DNA of 64,000 bases from Patagioenas fasciata. Its lineage: Eukaryota; Chordata; Aves; Columbiformes; Columbidae. The notes under the pieces are model-generated. The model was not told the origin of the DNA and did no database searches. It worked only from the letters and a program-made list of their open reading frames with translations. Below, piece by piece: positions 13,401 through 26,700 of this stretch. Where the stretch lies: the NCBI RefSeq assembly GCF_037038585.1, contig NC_092525.1, positions 32,794,867 to 32,858,866 of the forward strand, written 5' to 3'. A program made the translations under genes and the position numbers. Every line of letters starts with the position of its first letter. Position 1 is the stretch's first letter.

Positions 13401-14993
13401 AATGAGTACTAGCTTTCAAGTAGATCCTTTCTAAATAATTTATAGTTAAAATACATGTCAATGCTGCTCTATAGACATGAAAGTTGCAAAAATAACACAG
13501 CACAAGTGAATATAGCTGGAGATTACAAGGAGATTGCCAAGTCTGTAGGGCAGGGATCATCTTCTGTCTGTTCTCTGAAATGCCTGCCAGGCTTTTGGTG
13601 GTGTGAAAACACCAAGTATAAAGTAACATTTTCATGAGGCATGTGTAGCATAAAGGTCAAGCAATCAATCACATTTTTCAAAATACGTCTCCTTCTGTTA
13701 CAACATGAATGTTGCTATTTCACTAGAGTATTTCAAAAACAGCTGTTATTTTTAAAAGTCAGTGTTGTATTCTCATCAAATTCAATAAAAAGCCAGGAAA
13801 TCCCTGGAATTAGAAAACCTATACAGCTGTCCTCCTTATCTCTTATCCATGTGACATAGAAATGCAGATTGTGACTGCATTGTGCAGATCTGAGCAGTGA
13901 ATGCAGCCTTACAAGGTGCTTAGATTGAGTCTATTTCTTCTCACTTAAAGTTACATTATGCTAGACCTAAGGCATGCTTTATTTACATGCATTCAATCTC
14001 TAGTGGGAGTTTATATACTGTGCACTGGATAATTCTCTAAGTGAACAACAGTCCAGTATCAAGAGGAGTTTCATGCAGAATACAAATAGAAAGCATTAGA
14101 CGACTACCTCCCAGGGACAGCGAGTTCCCCGGGCTTACGTTGGGGCTGAGGATTGGTCGATCTGTTCACCCTCAGGGGCTGTCTGGAATTATAGATCAGG
14201 GACCTTATTGTCATACCCCAGCTGCTGCACAAAGCCACTAGAAGAAAGGAGATTTACGAGTATTTCAGTAGCACTGAACCAGGGATACAGAAGCTATACA
14301 ACTGGGAGTACAGTGGCTCTAAATCTGTAGGCATTATGCAAAAAGAAAATGCAGAGTTTGGCAACAAGGGAGCTCTCCCAGAGCAATAGGACATCTTTGT
14401 AAATTCTCTAAAGAATAAATTTAACAGTTATTAAAGAACAACACCCTGTTATTGCAGTCACTGAACTTTACATCACAAGGAAAGATGCAAGGGATTTTCA
14501 GAAAGACATCTGTCATTTAACAGTGACAGTGACCTCAGCACTGACGAGCAATTCAAATCCCCAGTGATGGAAACAAATTAACTCCTTGGTACACAGTGGG
14601 TTGAGAACTCCAGCACCAGGACTGCTGCACACTGTAACAGTACAGCCTACAGAAGGTTTTAGCTTCAGACGAGCAGCAGGCAGAATGAAATGTATTTTTA
14701 AAATTATAATTGCTGTACATATGTACTTATGACATTATGTAACATCATTCTACTGATGGTATTCAAAAGGTGTAAAGGAATTTCAGTGACAGAAATAAAC
14801 CCTTCACTCAAGAACATTTATAACATAGCATTTAAGGACCGGACACACAATTAGGAAGGCCAGCATCTTTTATATATACATCCATTTAACATGACAATCA
14901 TGTTTTACCAAGAGGGTGTTCAGCCATATTCAGAACTAAAACACTCCAGAGATCCTGCGTAGCCTTTTCAGTAGGAACTGCTACAACGTTGGC
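2952..14993 (-). CDS. possible unrecognised spliced gene (exon chain, minus strand)
   Basis: I do not recognise this product. Eight exon-like segments with GT/AG borders join with matching phases: 13038-13114, 11662-11731, 9978-10055, 7507-7567, 7014-7135, 6396-6449, 4217-4304, 2952-2998 (stop TGA). Peptides include SSQRIEASGKACSDS, GSENIVSPSQENRLQIAP, DFVSVQQTFPVFHVC, QIDIILGKGLLNGK, KILKLGPQIIEDILKHLLLN, KRVRRLKQDFQHYCFESK, MEKEEKQNPFCLWRT and a terminal INELVNLLDHFK. Several acceptors are strong (TTTCCATTCCTCTGAG, TTGTCTTTTCAG, TCTTATTTCAG). An upstream pair, 14909-14993 (TEKATQDLWSVLVLNMAEHP) and 14108-14237, agrees with itself but needs one more exon to join. Against it: short exons in AT-rich DNA can arise by chance, no start exon was found, and no homologue comes to mind. 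It is a hypothesis. Confidence 0.33.
11332..11505. repeat. T/G-rich low-complexity tract
   Basis: About 170 bp almost free of A and C on the plus strand, made of TTTTTG/TTTTGG words. No unit is perfectly repeated. The frames across it give only Phe/Val/Gly-rich shadows. Confidence 0.85.
12008..12026 (+). other. G-quadruplex-capable G tract
   Basis: G9-A-G4-A-G4. This supports four G-triplets with one-base loops and is a strong candidate quadruplex on the plus strand. A similar tract, G4-T-G4-T-G6, lies at 9751-9766. Confidence 0.7.
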
Positions 14994-17478
14994 CTGCAAC
15001 CTGACATGACCCAAACTCCTACACAATCCTAAGGAAACCCACAGAGAAATGCAAAATCTGCCTGTATTCTAGACACTAAGTAGAAGCCTGCAGGGCGAGA
15101 AGAGGGATAAGGCCAGAGAGGTCACTCCATCCTAGTGAGTCTATGACACCTATGGGGAGCAAGACTGGACAAGAGGCTCTAAGGAGCAATACAGCAGGAT
15201 CTTCAGCCCTGCTAGACCCCGCCACAGATTCTGCACAGTTCCACATAGAGAACTGGCACAACACAATATGAAGTACGCGTCCTTCTGGGAAAGGCATCGT
15301 ACTTGTTACCAGACAAACCTTCACAGTTCAGGAAGGCAACCACATCTGTCCAATGCTGAATGCTACTGTAATCAGTACTACCAATACTTACATTGGAAAG
15401 CTCTTCCACTCTGCGGAGTCAACTGCACTGCTTGAACACTGACTTGGCCTCACAACACCTGAACTGACTACTCACTTCTTCCAAAGGAAAACATGTAAGA
15501 GACACATGGCTGAGTCTGGCAGAGAGCTCAGCTCTCATCACTGTTTACAGTTTCACCAGTCTTTTGAGGAAGGAGATGCCCGTGTAGCATCATAGATTGC
15601 TTAGTAGTCAATTGGATTGTTCCTTCCACCTCCTCCTCTTTTTAAAGTTTACGATGGCATTTAACAAGTGTGTTATTTATTACTAACAGAAACAAAAGGT
15701 TACAGGGATACACACAAAGGTTGAAAAACAGGGCGATATCTTATGGAGCTCCACACTATACCAATGATAACAGTTTAGGCTTTGAAAAAAAAAAAAAGGT
15801 AGAGATTACATAACATTCAACCTTGTCTGAATAATAACAGTTAAAATAAGTTAGCTTTGTAGAGTACATATTTTAGCCCAATGAAAAGATGTTTCATCAT
15901 CAAGCAAAACACAGCTGACATCAGCTAGCACAACTACACAAAAGTCATCCTCTCCAGCCTTACAAATCTGCGGCCTTAACGGAGTACACCACTGTACTCC
16001 AGGTAAACAGTGAGTGCATGCTAAACATCTGCCATCACACTCCCCTCCCTCCGAGTGATTAGCTTCCAGATGGATGCCTGCAACACACAGTAAAATATTC
16101 AAACAATATAAAGTACATTCAGATCTTAATGCAATGGTAAATTGTCCACTCCCACATGTGTAGTAGTTGCATGCTTATCTTAGCTACGTCCTGCAAAATT
16201 CAAACAGGCTCCAACATGTTTCAGCCATCTTGGTGTGAAAAGAGGAAGACTGATTTACAGGAACTCTTGAAGGAACATTACCAATTGATGGTTTAATGGT
16301 ACAGCAGCCTTACAGACTCATAACAAAAGTATGTGGACCACAATGTTACTACCTGGTGATGAACAAAATCTACCTTATAACCTTGCTTAAGTGAGAAGAT
16401 TAAATACAATCGTACATTGACCAAGATGTTCTTTTCTAAATGGAGCACATTGACACTTGCAGCTCTTTTCCTAAGTCCATACAGCTGTTCTGCTCTCAAC
16501 AATCTTTCACAGTCACTTAATTATGCAGTAGGTTGTGCTTATTGACAATATATGAATTTCTCCTCCCACCATATCATTCATTCTTAGCTTTTTTGGTAAC
16601 CCACAAAAGCTCCCAGCATTCTTGACTTACCTTCAGAACTTTGGGTATATAGAGAACCCTACAAGCACATAAACATTTCGGAACACACGTTCTAGAATCC
16701 ACTAGGAAGATGCATGGGATAAAGAGGAGTGAAGACAGCAAGTCTCCATAAAACAACAGGCACATCTGGTTTGAAGATTCGAATGTTTGACCTGCAGAGG
16801 GGCACAAAGGCAGGCAGGTTACTTATTCCTTGTTCTCCCGTAACACTTGATACTCTTCAATCCTGAGAAAAACCAACCACACTTCTGCATACAGGCAGAA
16901 CTTTGTTTTAAATCAGAAGGAATCACAGGATAGTAGGGGGTCTTGAGGTCTTGTTAAGCAGCTTTCTCTTTTATGTTTTTGCCTCAGCTGATTGTGATGC
17001 TCCAGTTCACACTCTAGGTATTTATTCTTTTTCCTGTGGGCATCAGCTTTGAAGTACCAAAGGATGGGGATAAGGAAAGCTTAGACTTGTAGAATAAGAT
17101 CAGAAGCTCTTTTGTTTTAGATGTTGGACTTCAGTTCATACATATTTTTATTTATACAGACAGGCTTATTCATTGGTTAGCTGTGTTTGAAAATCAGTCA
17201 AATCTGTTTAAATACATCTCAATTGAGCTGCATGCAAGACTTAGTACAGCTATAATTACTTTTAAAAGCAAGTAAAATAATGTAAACCTAGAAACTTTGG
17301 AAAATTTTAGAAAGTAACTTAAAAACAAATTAAACAGATGGTATGTTATGCATTTTTATTCTTAACTCTGAAAAAACCCTCATCGCTAACAAACCTGATC
17401 TAAAATTTCACTCCACTCACATGATTTGAAGGGACTTCTTTGCAACCTTTAGACCCAAGAGAATGTGGGACTTACCAA

Positions 17479-17752
17479 ACCCTTCCTTGATCTAAGTTGG
17501 GAGGAAGCATCTAGGAGAGACTGGTCTTTGGTGAATGTGAAGGGAACTGAAAAGGTCTCTTAGCAGGGATGTGTAAATAAATATACCTGTATATTCCAGC
17601 AGACACGTTCATCCTGAATTGCCTAGAATTGTGCACTTTATTTCTGAGATGCTGAAACAAACAAATGCAATATCCACTCAGTTTGGAACAACTGGTGGGA
17701 GGCACAGCTTACCAAGAATCCATATCATCTGGAATGGGCAGCCATCACTCTC
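17479..17752 (-). CDS. two further exon-like segments, phase-compatible
   Basis: 17712-17752 (acceptor TTAATTTCAG, donor CTTG|GTAAGC) reads ESDGCPFQMIWIL. 17479-17513 (acceptor TCTCTCCTAG, donor TTTG|GTAAGT) continues DASSQLRSRKGL. Similar short candidates lie at about 16632-16659, 18181-18215 and 19313-19352 (DPFVVFRPYLLGQ). These could be 5' exons of the candidate gene at 3-15 kb, or pseudo-exons. They are too short to judge alone. Confidence 0.2.
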
Positions 17753-19476
17753 TCTGAAATTAATTTCACACTTGGTTACTGATTTAGGAAATTAAATTAG
17801 TTTGCTGAAACATTAGCTACAAAAAGGACCCAGAGACTCCATTAAAAGTTCTTCCTAAGTCTACAGAAAAGCATATTTTTGTCCATTATAATCACAAATT
17901 GTCCCCCCCTAGCCCTCCCCCATCTGTCATCTAAGTTTAAGGTATCACTTCACACACTTCACAGGTGAGAACCACCAGTATACAGAAGTCAGTGATGTAT
18001 TTTAGATTACAGGTGAAGTCAAGAATGCTTAGAGTTCAAAGATCCTGAGGTCAGTGGATAAAATGACCACAGCAATAGAAATTAAGTACTGAGATCTTAG
18101 GCAGAAGGTCTTATCTTAGCTGATCAGAAGCAACTTAATTCTTTCCAACTAGTAAAAGGAACCATAAACAATAAACTCACTACCTGCAGAAATTTGGGCA
18201 GCATCTCAGTTCTCTTTACTGCAAACAAGTTTTCATGCTAAAGCTCTCGCCAGTTTCTAGAACACTGATACGGTTCCTGTTAACTTGCTGGGAAGAGATC
18301 AGCATCTTCCTCTTGCAGGGCAAGAGATCTACAAATAGAACACATAAATAGTTGAGTGAAGAGCTTGTAAAACAGAAGGGGAGATTACACCTTAAAAGTA
18401 ACGCCAATATGAACCTTAATCCCAGTCCTAAGACGGAAAACAGTAGAATGAGTGTTTAGAGATCTAGGGAGTACTCTGTTGTTTAAAGCTTACAGATCCA
18501 AAAGATATGCTGTTGAACCAGCTGCAGGTTTAAGACATCTTTCAACCAACCCATGCTAACTTGCAGTTCCAAGCTAACTCTTTTACAGCTGCAACAACAA
18601 TCAAGTCTACATCGGGTTGATTTTTTTTTTTTCCACAGAAAAATATAAGCCATATAGAAAACAAGAGGTGAAGACATCAAACTCCATTTGCTCTCTCTTT
18701 CCTCATAATGTTGTATTTCTTACTCTAAAAGGCAACAGCTAAATGACTACAATACACAGCATTCTTTGGAGTTGACTGCGACTAAACTTTCTGGTGACCT
18801 AGTATCTAAATCAAGTATTCCCCCATAATACCTGCATGCTTTCCCAATTCTACAACAGACCACTGAAAAAGTAAATTGGTTCGCATTTGAGGTTAAAAGT
18901 ATTTTAATTCTATCTAACCTCTGTCCACTCTTTGCTTATACCACCTGTATACAGTCATGGCTACAAAGTAACACAAAGGTTCTCCAACAGAAAAGTGCAT
19001 AAATTTCATCTATGATGAGATTTTGAAAAAAATTCCCCACAACGACCACAAGAGATTGTACAGTCACTTCTGTTAAGTTACCCAACTTACGTTAAAATAA
19101 TGCAAAATACTTAGCTGTCTTTAGAAACAGTTAAATTGGGCATTACAATTCCAGTTCTCATTATCCAAAAGCTAGATTAGAAGGAACTGTGGAAGGAAAA
19201 AGTGCACTTATATATAATTTAAGATAGACAACAGTGCACAGCACATAAATACAATGAGAACATGCTTCGCCTGGACACACTATGAGGGCTGAAGTGCTCA
19301 CCTGTCCCAGTAAGTAAGGTCTGAATACAACAAATGGGTCCCTACGACACAACCACAAGTTTTAAATAATTTCACACATAGAATTAATCAGGATTTGATG
19401 TGAAACCAATTCAGTAGTCGGCATGGGGAAATACTTGAAATACTTAACGCTTTAAACAGTAACATTTCTTAAGTGT

Positions 19477-19482
19477 TTTATT
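19477..19482 (-). terminator. candidate ZNF326 polyadenylation signal (AATAAA)
   Basis: First AATAAA on the minus strand downstream of the ZNF326 stop, implying a 3' UTR of about 0.55 kb. Other AATAAA motifs lie further downstream (for example near 17637), so longer 3' ends are possible. Confidence 0.45.
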
Positions 19483-20009
19483 GCTACAAACTGGTACATC
19501 TTATCACAAAAAGCTACAAGGCATATAATAACACATACTCAATTATACAGAGTGCAATGCAGTCCCCAAAACAGCCACACTCAACAGCACAATTTTTGAA
19601 ATTCATTCTGTACTAAGAGGTAAATATAAGCTTATGCCATACAGCATTTAATATATTTACCCCACAGTTCCACCTCTTTTCAACTGATCAGACCAAAAAT
19701 TATTATATCCAACTTTCAATACACACACCAAAAAAATAGGATGCTTAAAAAAATATACAACACAATGTTTTAATCAGCTTTAACAGTCACTTTGCTATAA
19801 AATGCTCAACTAAAATAGTCTTAATTTCATTTTAAACAAAATCAGAAACACGGAGGAATTATATAAACAAGGTCTTCACGGAATGGAATGCATGCATATG
19901 GTGGGGAATCTTCAACAACTTCATTTTAGACTATTAAGAAGTCTTGGCCACTTTAGAGCAGAAATAAAAAGCTGTTTTGCCCCCCCAACATATTTTCATT
20001 TTCTTGCAC

Positions 20010-20237
20010 TTAGTTATCTTCAGTGTGGTCTAAAGTGAAGTCAGTTTGTTCTTCAGTTTCCTCTGCTTCTTCTGCTGCTTCTGCTTCTTCCGCTTCTTCC
20101 GCTGCTTCTGCTTCTTCCGCTTCTTCCGCTTCTTCTTCCTCCTCTTCTTCCTCACCCTCAACTGGCTCATCAGCTTTGTCCTCTTCTTCTGTCTGCTGCT
20201 CCTGAGCCTGATCATTAATTTCAAAAGGATTTTCACC
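20010..20237 (-). CDS. ZNF326: ZNF326 terminal coding exon 12 (acidic tail, stop)
   Basis: Acceptor TCTGCTTCAG|GGTGAA. Starts [15 protein letters not shown] (human GENPFEIQDHSQDQQ), then an eight-Glu run, a Glu/Ala tract and [11 protein letters not shown], followed by a TAA stop at 20010-20012. The Glu/Ala part contains a 27-nt (9-residue) tandem unit. Human has a longer Glu/Val/Gly-rich tail here, so this end is diverged in both length and composition. Confidence 0.96.
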   Translation of the reverse strand, partial: GENPFEINDQAQEQQTEEEDKADEPVEGEEEEEEEEAEEAEEAEAAEEAEEAEAAEEAEETEEQTDFTLDHTEDN

Positions 20238-23200
20238 CTGAAGCAGAAGATGGAAAGCAAACATTTTTATATTTATTTCAAACATAAAATAAAATAATAC
20301 TCCTCATTTCAGTGAATGAAAATGGCAGCCACTAAAAAATACTATGGTATTTTATACAGCTTTTTAACAGTTTGGGTTTGTTGCCCTTCTATTTTTCCTT
20401 CAAGAAAAATCAAAGCAGATTTAAAATCAGCTACACCCTGGTTTTATTTTATGCACCCCGGAAACTGCGATCCCAATAAACTGTCTCATTTAATGAAAGG
20501 AGAAAAGGCACTGAGAAAAAAGCCAAAGTATGCTACACCCAAATTTCAGTTCGACATTCAGTAAATTAAATTACATGTTTAAGTTTCAACATGTTTTTAT
20601 TTAGAAAGACAGCTGCTGCTTCTTTCTTCCCAACTAAAACCAAATCTGAACAGTTTCATTCTGCTTTTCCTTATTTGCAGTCTTCATTTATTCTGAAAAA
20701 TTCTATCCAAAATGTAAACTCTTCAGTAAATGAAAAAGAAATCTAGAATTAATTACATTGACTAGCTTGAAATTAATTCTTTTGCTGATCCAGAAAGATT
20801 AAGTAGATTTCTTGACAGTATTCTAAATATGCTGGTATTCTAGTTTCACATTTTCTCTGTTTCATACAATAACTCAGTACAAGACATACCTCAGCTTTCA
20901 CTTGTTTCAGCTATTTAAGAACTATGAACAATCAACAAGCAATGAAGAATAACTACATGAAGTATTACGAGTTTTTTTGCTAAAGCTCCCTTCACATTCA
21001 CACATCTGATGGAACTAGCCTGATCTGAACATATGACACCAATCACTAACTACACCAAGATTGGAATTTCAAGAATATTATTTAAAAGATGATCCAAAAG
21101 AAAAATTGAGTACTAGGCCCCTTATCTTTTTTTGCTTAAATATTTTTACTTCAGTTACATTTTTCTGGTAGGGTCTTCCAGTGGCCCACAAATCAGTCTA
21201 AAAAATAGAAAGCTCTAAGAACATTTAGCAAATGCCACTTATCAAAAAATTCTGTTTCCTTGATCTATTAGAATCAAGAAAAATCATAAATTCAGATTTA
21301 AAGAGTAACGCAAAGAAAGCAGAGTTCTTTGAGACCATGTTATTCCAAGTTCCAGGATAATCTTACGCACATACTTCGCAATGGCCGGCCTACAGCACTT
21401 ACCGCCTCACCTGTGTTGAGCGCAATCAACTCAATGACACTGCTGCCGCATATAAACTCCTTTAATAAAGTAGTATTTAAACTTCTTTAAGATATTAAGT
21501 TTGTCTGCTTTAGAAGTAGATTCTCATACATAAGGGTCAAGTACATAGAAAGCTCGTATCTAACTTATCTGAGCCCTATGAAAACAAGAAAACTCCCATC
21601 TCAGTTAAAACTCGTGCCACTATTACTGTTAAGTACCACAGGGCTACAGAACAGCTGGGAGTATTTCACTGAACAGGTAAGCGTCCAGCATTGAAATACC
21701 AAGATATTTACTATCTCAGTAAACTGTCTCATGAAAAAAAGCATACAGAAAAGTAAGTGCCCAAATCAATTCAATTACAACATCAATGGAAAGCATTGTG
21801 AAATAAAAAGACTGAGCTTCCAAACCTCAACCCAACAAGGATTAGTACAACTTCCACAAAATTCTACTCATCTTTTTGGATAGAAGTGTGAAAGACCTCC
21901 TGACTGCAAAGCTTCTAGTGTCATTTTAATTGGTTCAGCCAAATATTTTCAATCACATCTGGGTACAGGAACAAGGATTTCCAAAGACAGACAGAAATAA
22001 GTTAATTACCAAGTTAAGAATACTCCACCTGGTTCACTTCAAATACATGCTCATCAGTAGACATTACAGAGGGAAGACAGGTATAATAAGAATTTCGTAT
22101 GGCCTAATAGAGAGCACTGTTTCCCCGCAAAAGAAAACAAAAGGTGGCCTTTCTCTGTAAATGATTCACAAGGATATCAGAAACCCTTTTTATGTGTCTG
22201 ATACAAAAGGAAATATTAAAATCCTTCCATGTCTAGGCTACGTGTAATGATGAATTGTCACTAAAGAATGTCTGTCTACAAGAACTGCTTTCACCCTCCT
22301 GTAGGCAACTCCTGACTGTCCCTGACTCTTCAGGACAAGCTACAGAAAATTGTTACACTTAATTCCAGTGGAGACAGCACATCGCTCTTGGCCAACCTAG
22401 GAGAACTGGATTCAGCGCACTACTTCTGGCTGAACAGATCTCTATACAATAAGAAAAATAAGTTGCTTCCCCCAACTGTTTTTTCTGAATAAAATGCACT
22501 CTTCAAGTTCTGAAACTAAGGAAAAAGTTACTGCCCTCAAGGGGAAGATCCTAACGACTGCACTCTTTCCCAGTGCTGTAGCATCAGAGGCATCCAGCAC
22601 AGCATGCAGAGCCAATTTTGATGCTAGTTGATTTTGACAGCCACACTGGTCCCATGTTCCCAGATGGCTTTAAAAACAAAACAAAACAAAAAAAACAGAA
22701 AACACGAACATAGGCACACCACTGAACTGCTGCAGAAAGACTTTATGATGACTTCAGAGCACAAAACCACAAGCAGATAAGTAGTTTATTCCCAAGAGAT
22801 GCATTCTTTGGGTTCCTTGTCTCTAGAATATTTAAACTGCAGAGAAAGTTTAAGACTGTGAATTGGTATTTACAAGCCAAGCTTCGGGATTCAAGTGTCT
22901 CCAGAAACCACTCTATCTATTTATAACAGGTCTCACAAACCTGACCCAAAAGATGCCAAAGTCTCTCTACCTAACTGGTAAACTTTAGAACGCCTTCACT
23001 AATACACATGAGCAAGCAGTCCTGGGACACAGTGACAGAAAATGTCAACCTCTATGACACTGCTCCTGAGCAATATCCAAGCAGCTTTTAATCACAGACA
23101 TCATTCTTTTTAGGAAGTTCTAAGTGGTCCAAAATTAGAGATAGTCATGACTTCAAGTAATCAACTTTTTGTCTGAGAAACAAGCTGGTCTTTTTTTCCT

Positions 23201-23650
23201 CCTTATTACAAAGGAACTTGCTACAGGTTCACAAAACTTCCAAGATTATTATTTCAGAGCGGCCAGCAGGTGAGTTGTGGTGGATTTCTCCCCTTCTCCC
23301 CTCTTTACAATGTGGACATAGGAGAATAAGGAGAAAGGAAGAACTATAAAAAATAATATGAAGAGCACATTGGAAACATAAAAGGGTCCTACTGCACAAG
23401 ACCAACACTGGGGAAACAGAGGGCTCTTTAGAAAAATGGCCAAGGTAAGAAGCAATGATTTCAAGGTTCTTTGATTAGAATGTCTATGATGAAGATATCA
23501 AACAAGAGATTAAGAGGAAAGTACTGGCCTCAACAGAAAAAGAACTTCCCTAATTCAACTTCATTTGGGATATGCACCTCTTCTAGACCACACATTAAAA
23601 GAACAAACTTCCCAATATGCACAGAGAAATCCAGTAGTGTAATAGAAAAG

Positions 23651-23701
<51 letters not shown>

Positions 23702-26700
23702 TTTTTTCTGCTCAGGTCAAACTGTATCAATAGAGATGCATTAAAAAAAAAAAAAAAAACAAACAGGAGTTGCCGACCTGCAATTTTGTTCTCCTTTTGT
23801 TAAAGGCATCTGTGATGTTGATGACCTGCCTCTGCAACTTCATACAAATCTACACAACAGTCCCACAGGTCTTCCCTGCTCCAAATTTCATCCTTCCATA
23901 CCACATATGCAGGATAGACAACACTTTCCAAAACAGCGTTGGGTTTGGGGTTTTTGTTGGTTTGTTTGGGGTTTTGGGTTTTGTGATTGTGGGGTGTGCA
24001 GGGATGTTTCCCCAAGCCAGCATGCCCTGCATTTCCAAGCAAGCTACTTTTGCTTGGAACAAGGATTTCCTTATCTCCTGGAAGACTGCAAGCACCAAAT
24101 GCATGCATCACAGGCTCTGATTCATCACATGCAGTGTGAAAAAACTGGACTCCTTCAGTCTGCAGTTGGTTATATATCTGGATAAGGACGAAAGGGATCT
24201 GCACAACCAGAAGCCACGCATATCTCACTGAGCAGGTGCTGCTGAAAGTGCATTAAGTTCAATTCACCTCAGGAAATACCAGTGCTAGGCAGTCTCAAAA
24301 CATTAGTGATCTTCTGAAGACAATCTTGCAAATTCTATCCTTCTCAGTTTTGCAGTTGATGAATGGCACATTTCCATTCCTCCTTTTACCAGTCCCCCAC
24401 TAGGTGGCTGTACGGGACAACGCACACCCGGACATAAGGAACAGCAGAGGAGACGGCTGGAAATACACACAGATACTCCAGGCTCTGGTACCTTTTCTTA
24501 ACATCTACAGAACAGTTGCCTGAATCTGAGTCACACACCAACCATGCATAATTTTGCAGGACATGACTAATTTGACATTTTAAAATCACAATTAACTTCT
24601 GCATGGGCGCACACATTGTCATATTTCTGCAACACAATCTTGCTTTGTCTGAAAAAGTATATTGTTTGGGCATAGGCAACATTATAAACCCATTAAAAGC
24701 AACTACCAGAAATAGCTAACAATGGTACTACAAAAAAAGTCACCTCACCAGTCCAAAAGAAAAGAAAAAAAAAAAAAAACACACACACCACATTTTGATT
24801 TGCTTAATTTGCTTTTAAATTCTATGGAATAAAGCAGCTGAGTAGTGTGTGCATTGTACTTTAGTACCAAGCCACGCACTGGAGCCTTTGCTTCTAAATG
24901 TAAAGACATTCTTTTTTTAAGTGTTTCGTGCTCTGTAGTTAGTATTATAAATAAAGACACCACTGATGCTTTCGTAAAGCTGGATTTTTTATAAATAAGA
25001 GCATCTAATTAAAAATTGACTCAATATAAAATGGTAAACCAAAAGCTGGTAAATCTGAAGGTGGTAATCTTTTCTGAAGTTAAAGTCATCTGAGAGGATG
25101 ATCTGAGACTTGCAAAATACATTAAAAGTATTTTCAACCTATGAGCCACCCAGAAGGCAGAAACAGATACCAAAGCACTGAGGTTTAACTCCATAAATAT
25201 GAAGGAAATAGTGACATATCAAGCATTACAGATTACTTTTTTTTTTTTTTTCGATCTGCATCTTACCTTCACATACAGTTCATACCGTGCCTTGACTATA
25301 GGATTATTCAAGATACTGGTGGCAGTAAGAACACTCTCCCTTTTTATTTGTTCTCTGTAGGCCTAGGAAACAAATTTTACACTGAATAATTATCATATAC
25401 CTATTACAACTGTCACACAAATTTGAATTCATCATCAGCTTCTGTAAAGAAAATAATGAACGTACTGCAGCATGAAACGCTCATTCTTGGCATTTAAGTC
25501 CAAACCACATAATAAGCTCAATTAAGTCTGGGAGTGTTTGTGAGTTTGTTGCTTTAGCTTGATGAAAAGGTATATTCACATCTTGCTTATATAATGAACT
25601 ACAACTACGCACCTGTCTACACCCACAGCTACCTGTTCTCATCAAGAGATAACATGCATGCTTTTCCATCCCAGCCTAAAATATCGTTGAAGATGTCCCT
25701 GCTCATGGCAGAGGGGTTGGACTAGACGACCTTTAAAGGCCCCTTCCAGCCCAAACCATTCTATGATATTACATAATCACAGAAGCTATATATCTAAACA
25801 AAACATTACTTTGGCAATCTTGCTTAGTTGTGGCCACTGTGATTTTTTTTCCACTCACACGACTCTTTCAATCTTTCTACCAACCTTAAAATGTATCAAT
25901 ATAAATTGTAACAGGGACTAATACCGTACTACTGCTGATTCTAAACTGCTTTCACTTTTCATCAAATTAAAAAGATGACAGCCAAGCAAAAACATGCTGG
26001 TAACATACATACTACATTTTGCAATCTGAATAACAAAATCTTTTCACCACTTAATGGCAGTAATACAAATTACTTGCATCATGTACCGCAACACTTCTCA
26101 CCTACTATTGACTATGCTTGCCATGTTTTATTTTTAAATTAATATGTAATATCTTACTTGTTTTCCTTTTGCGTGATCAGGAGACTTTAAGTGCTGCTGA
26201 ACAGAACTGTGTAAGGCCGGAACATACACACTGCAAGCACTGCAGTGAACAGTCTCAACTTTCATCATATGGTCATCAGCAGTAACCCCTGCCAAGGAAG
26301 ATGCAACGACTCATTAACACAAAATGTGTTACTCTAGGGAAGTAAAAGAGGGGATTGGTTGTTTTGTAACACAAAATTAGAACTCTCAGTTGTTAAACAC
26401 GTCAAACTGAACCAGAGGGGCATATTCACTGAAATTCAAACATCAAAACTAGGTTGAAGGCAATGTTGGAGGAAGCTTTTCACTTGGATATTCCTCTCCA
26501 CAGACTATGAGAAACAGGTAATTATGTTTTACTGTCTGAGGTCGTAATATATGAACGCCTTCCTGCCCAAATAAAGGGAAATGAAATTATTAAAAAAAAA
26601 AAAAAAATCAAATTTAACGTACAAAAATGCCACCTATTTAAAGCATACAGTAACTAATATCCTTAAAATACATTTTGATACAACAAGCAAACAAAGCTTC

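Noticed and set aside
20023-20297. Ser-rich and Phe-rich plus-strand frames and a Lys/Arg-rich minus frame
   Set aside because: These are shadows of the ZNF326 Glu/Ala repeat in other frames.
23930-24228. Overlapping 84-142 codon frames on both strands
   Set aside because: Caused by the G/T-rich tract, which lacks stops on one strand; located in ZNF326 intron 11 without splice support.
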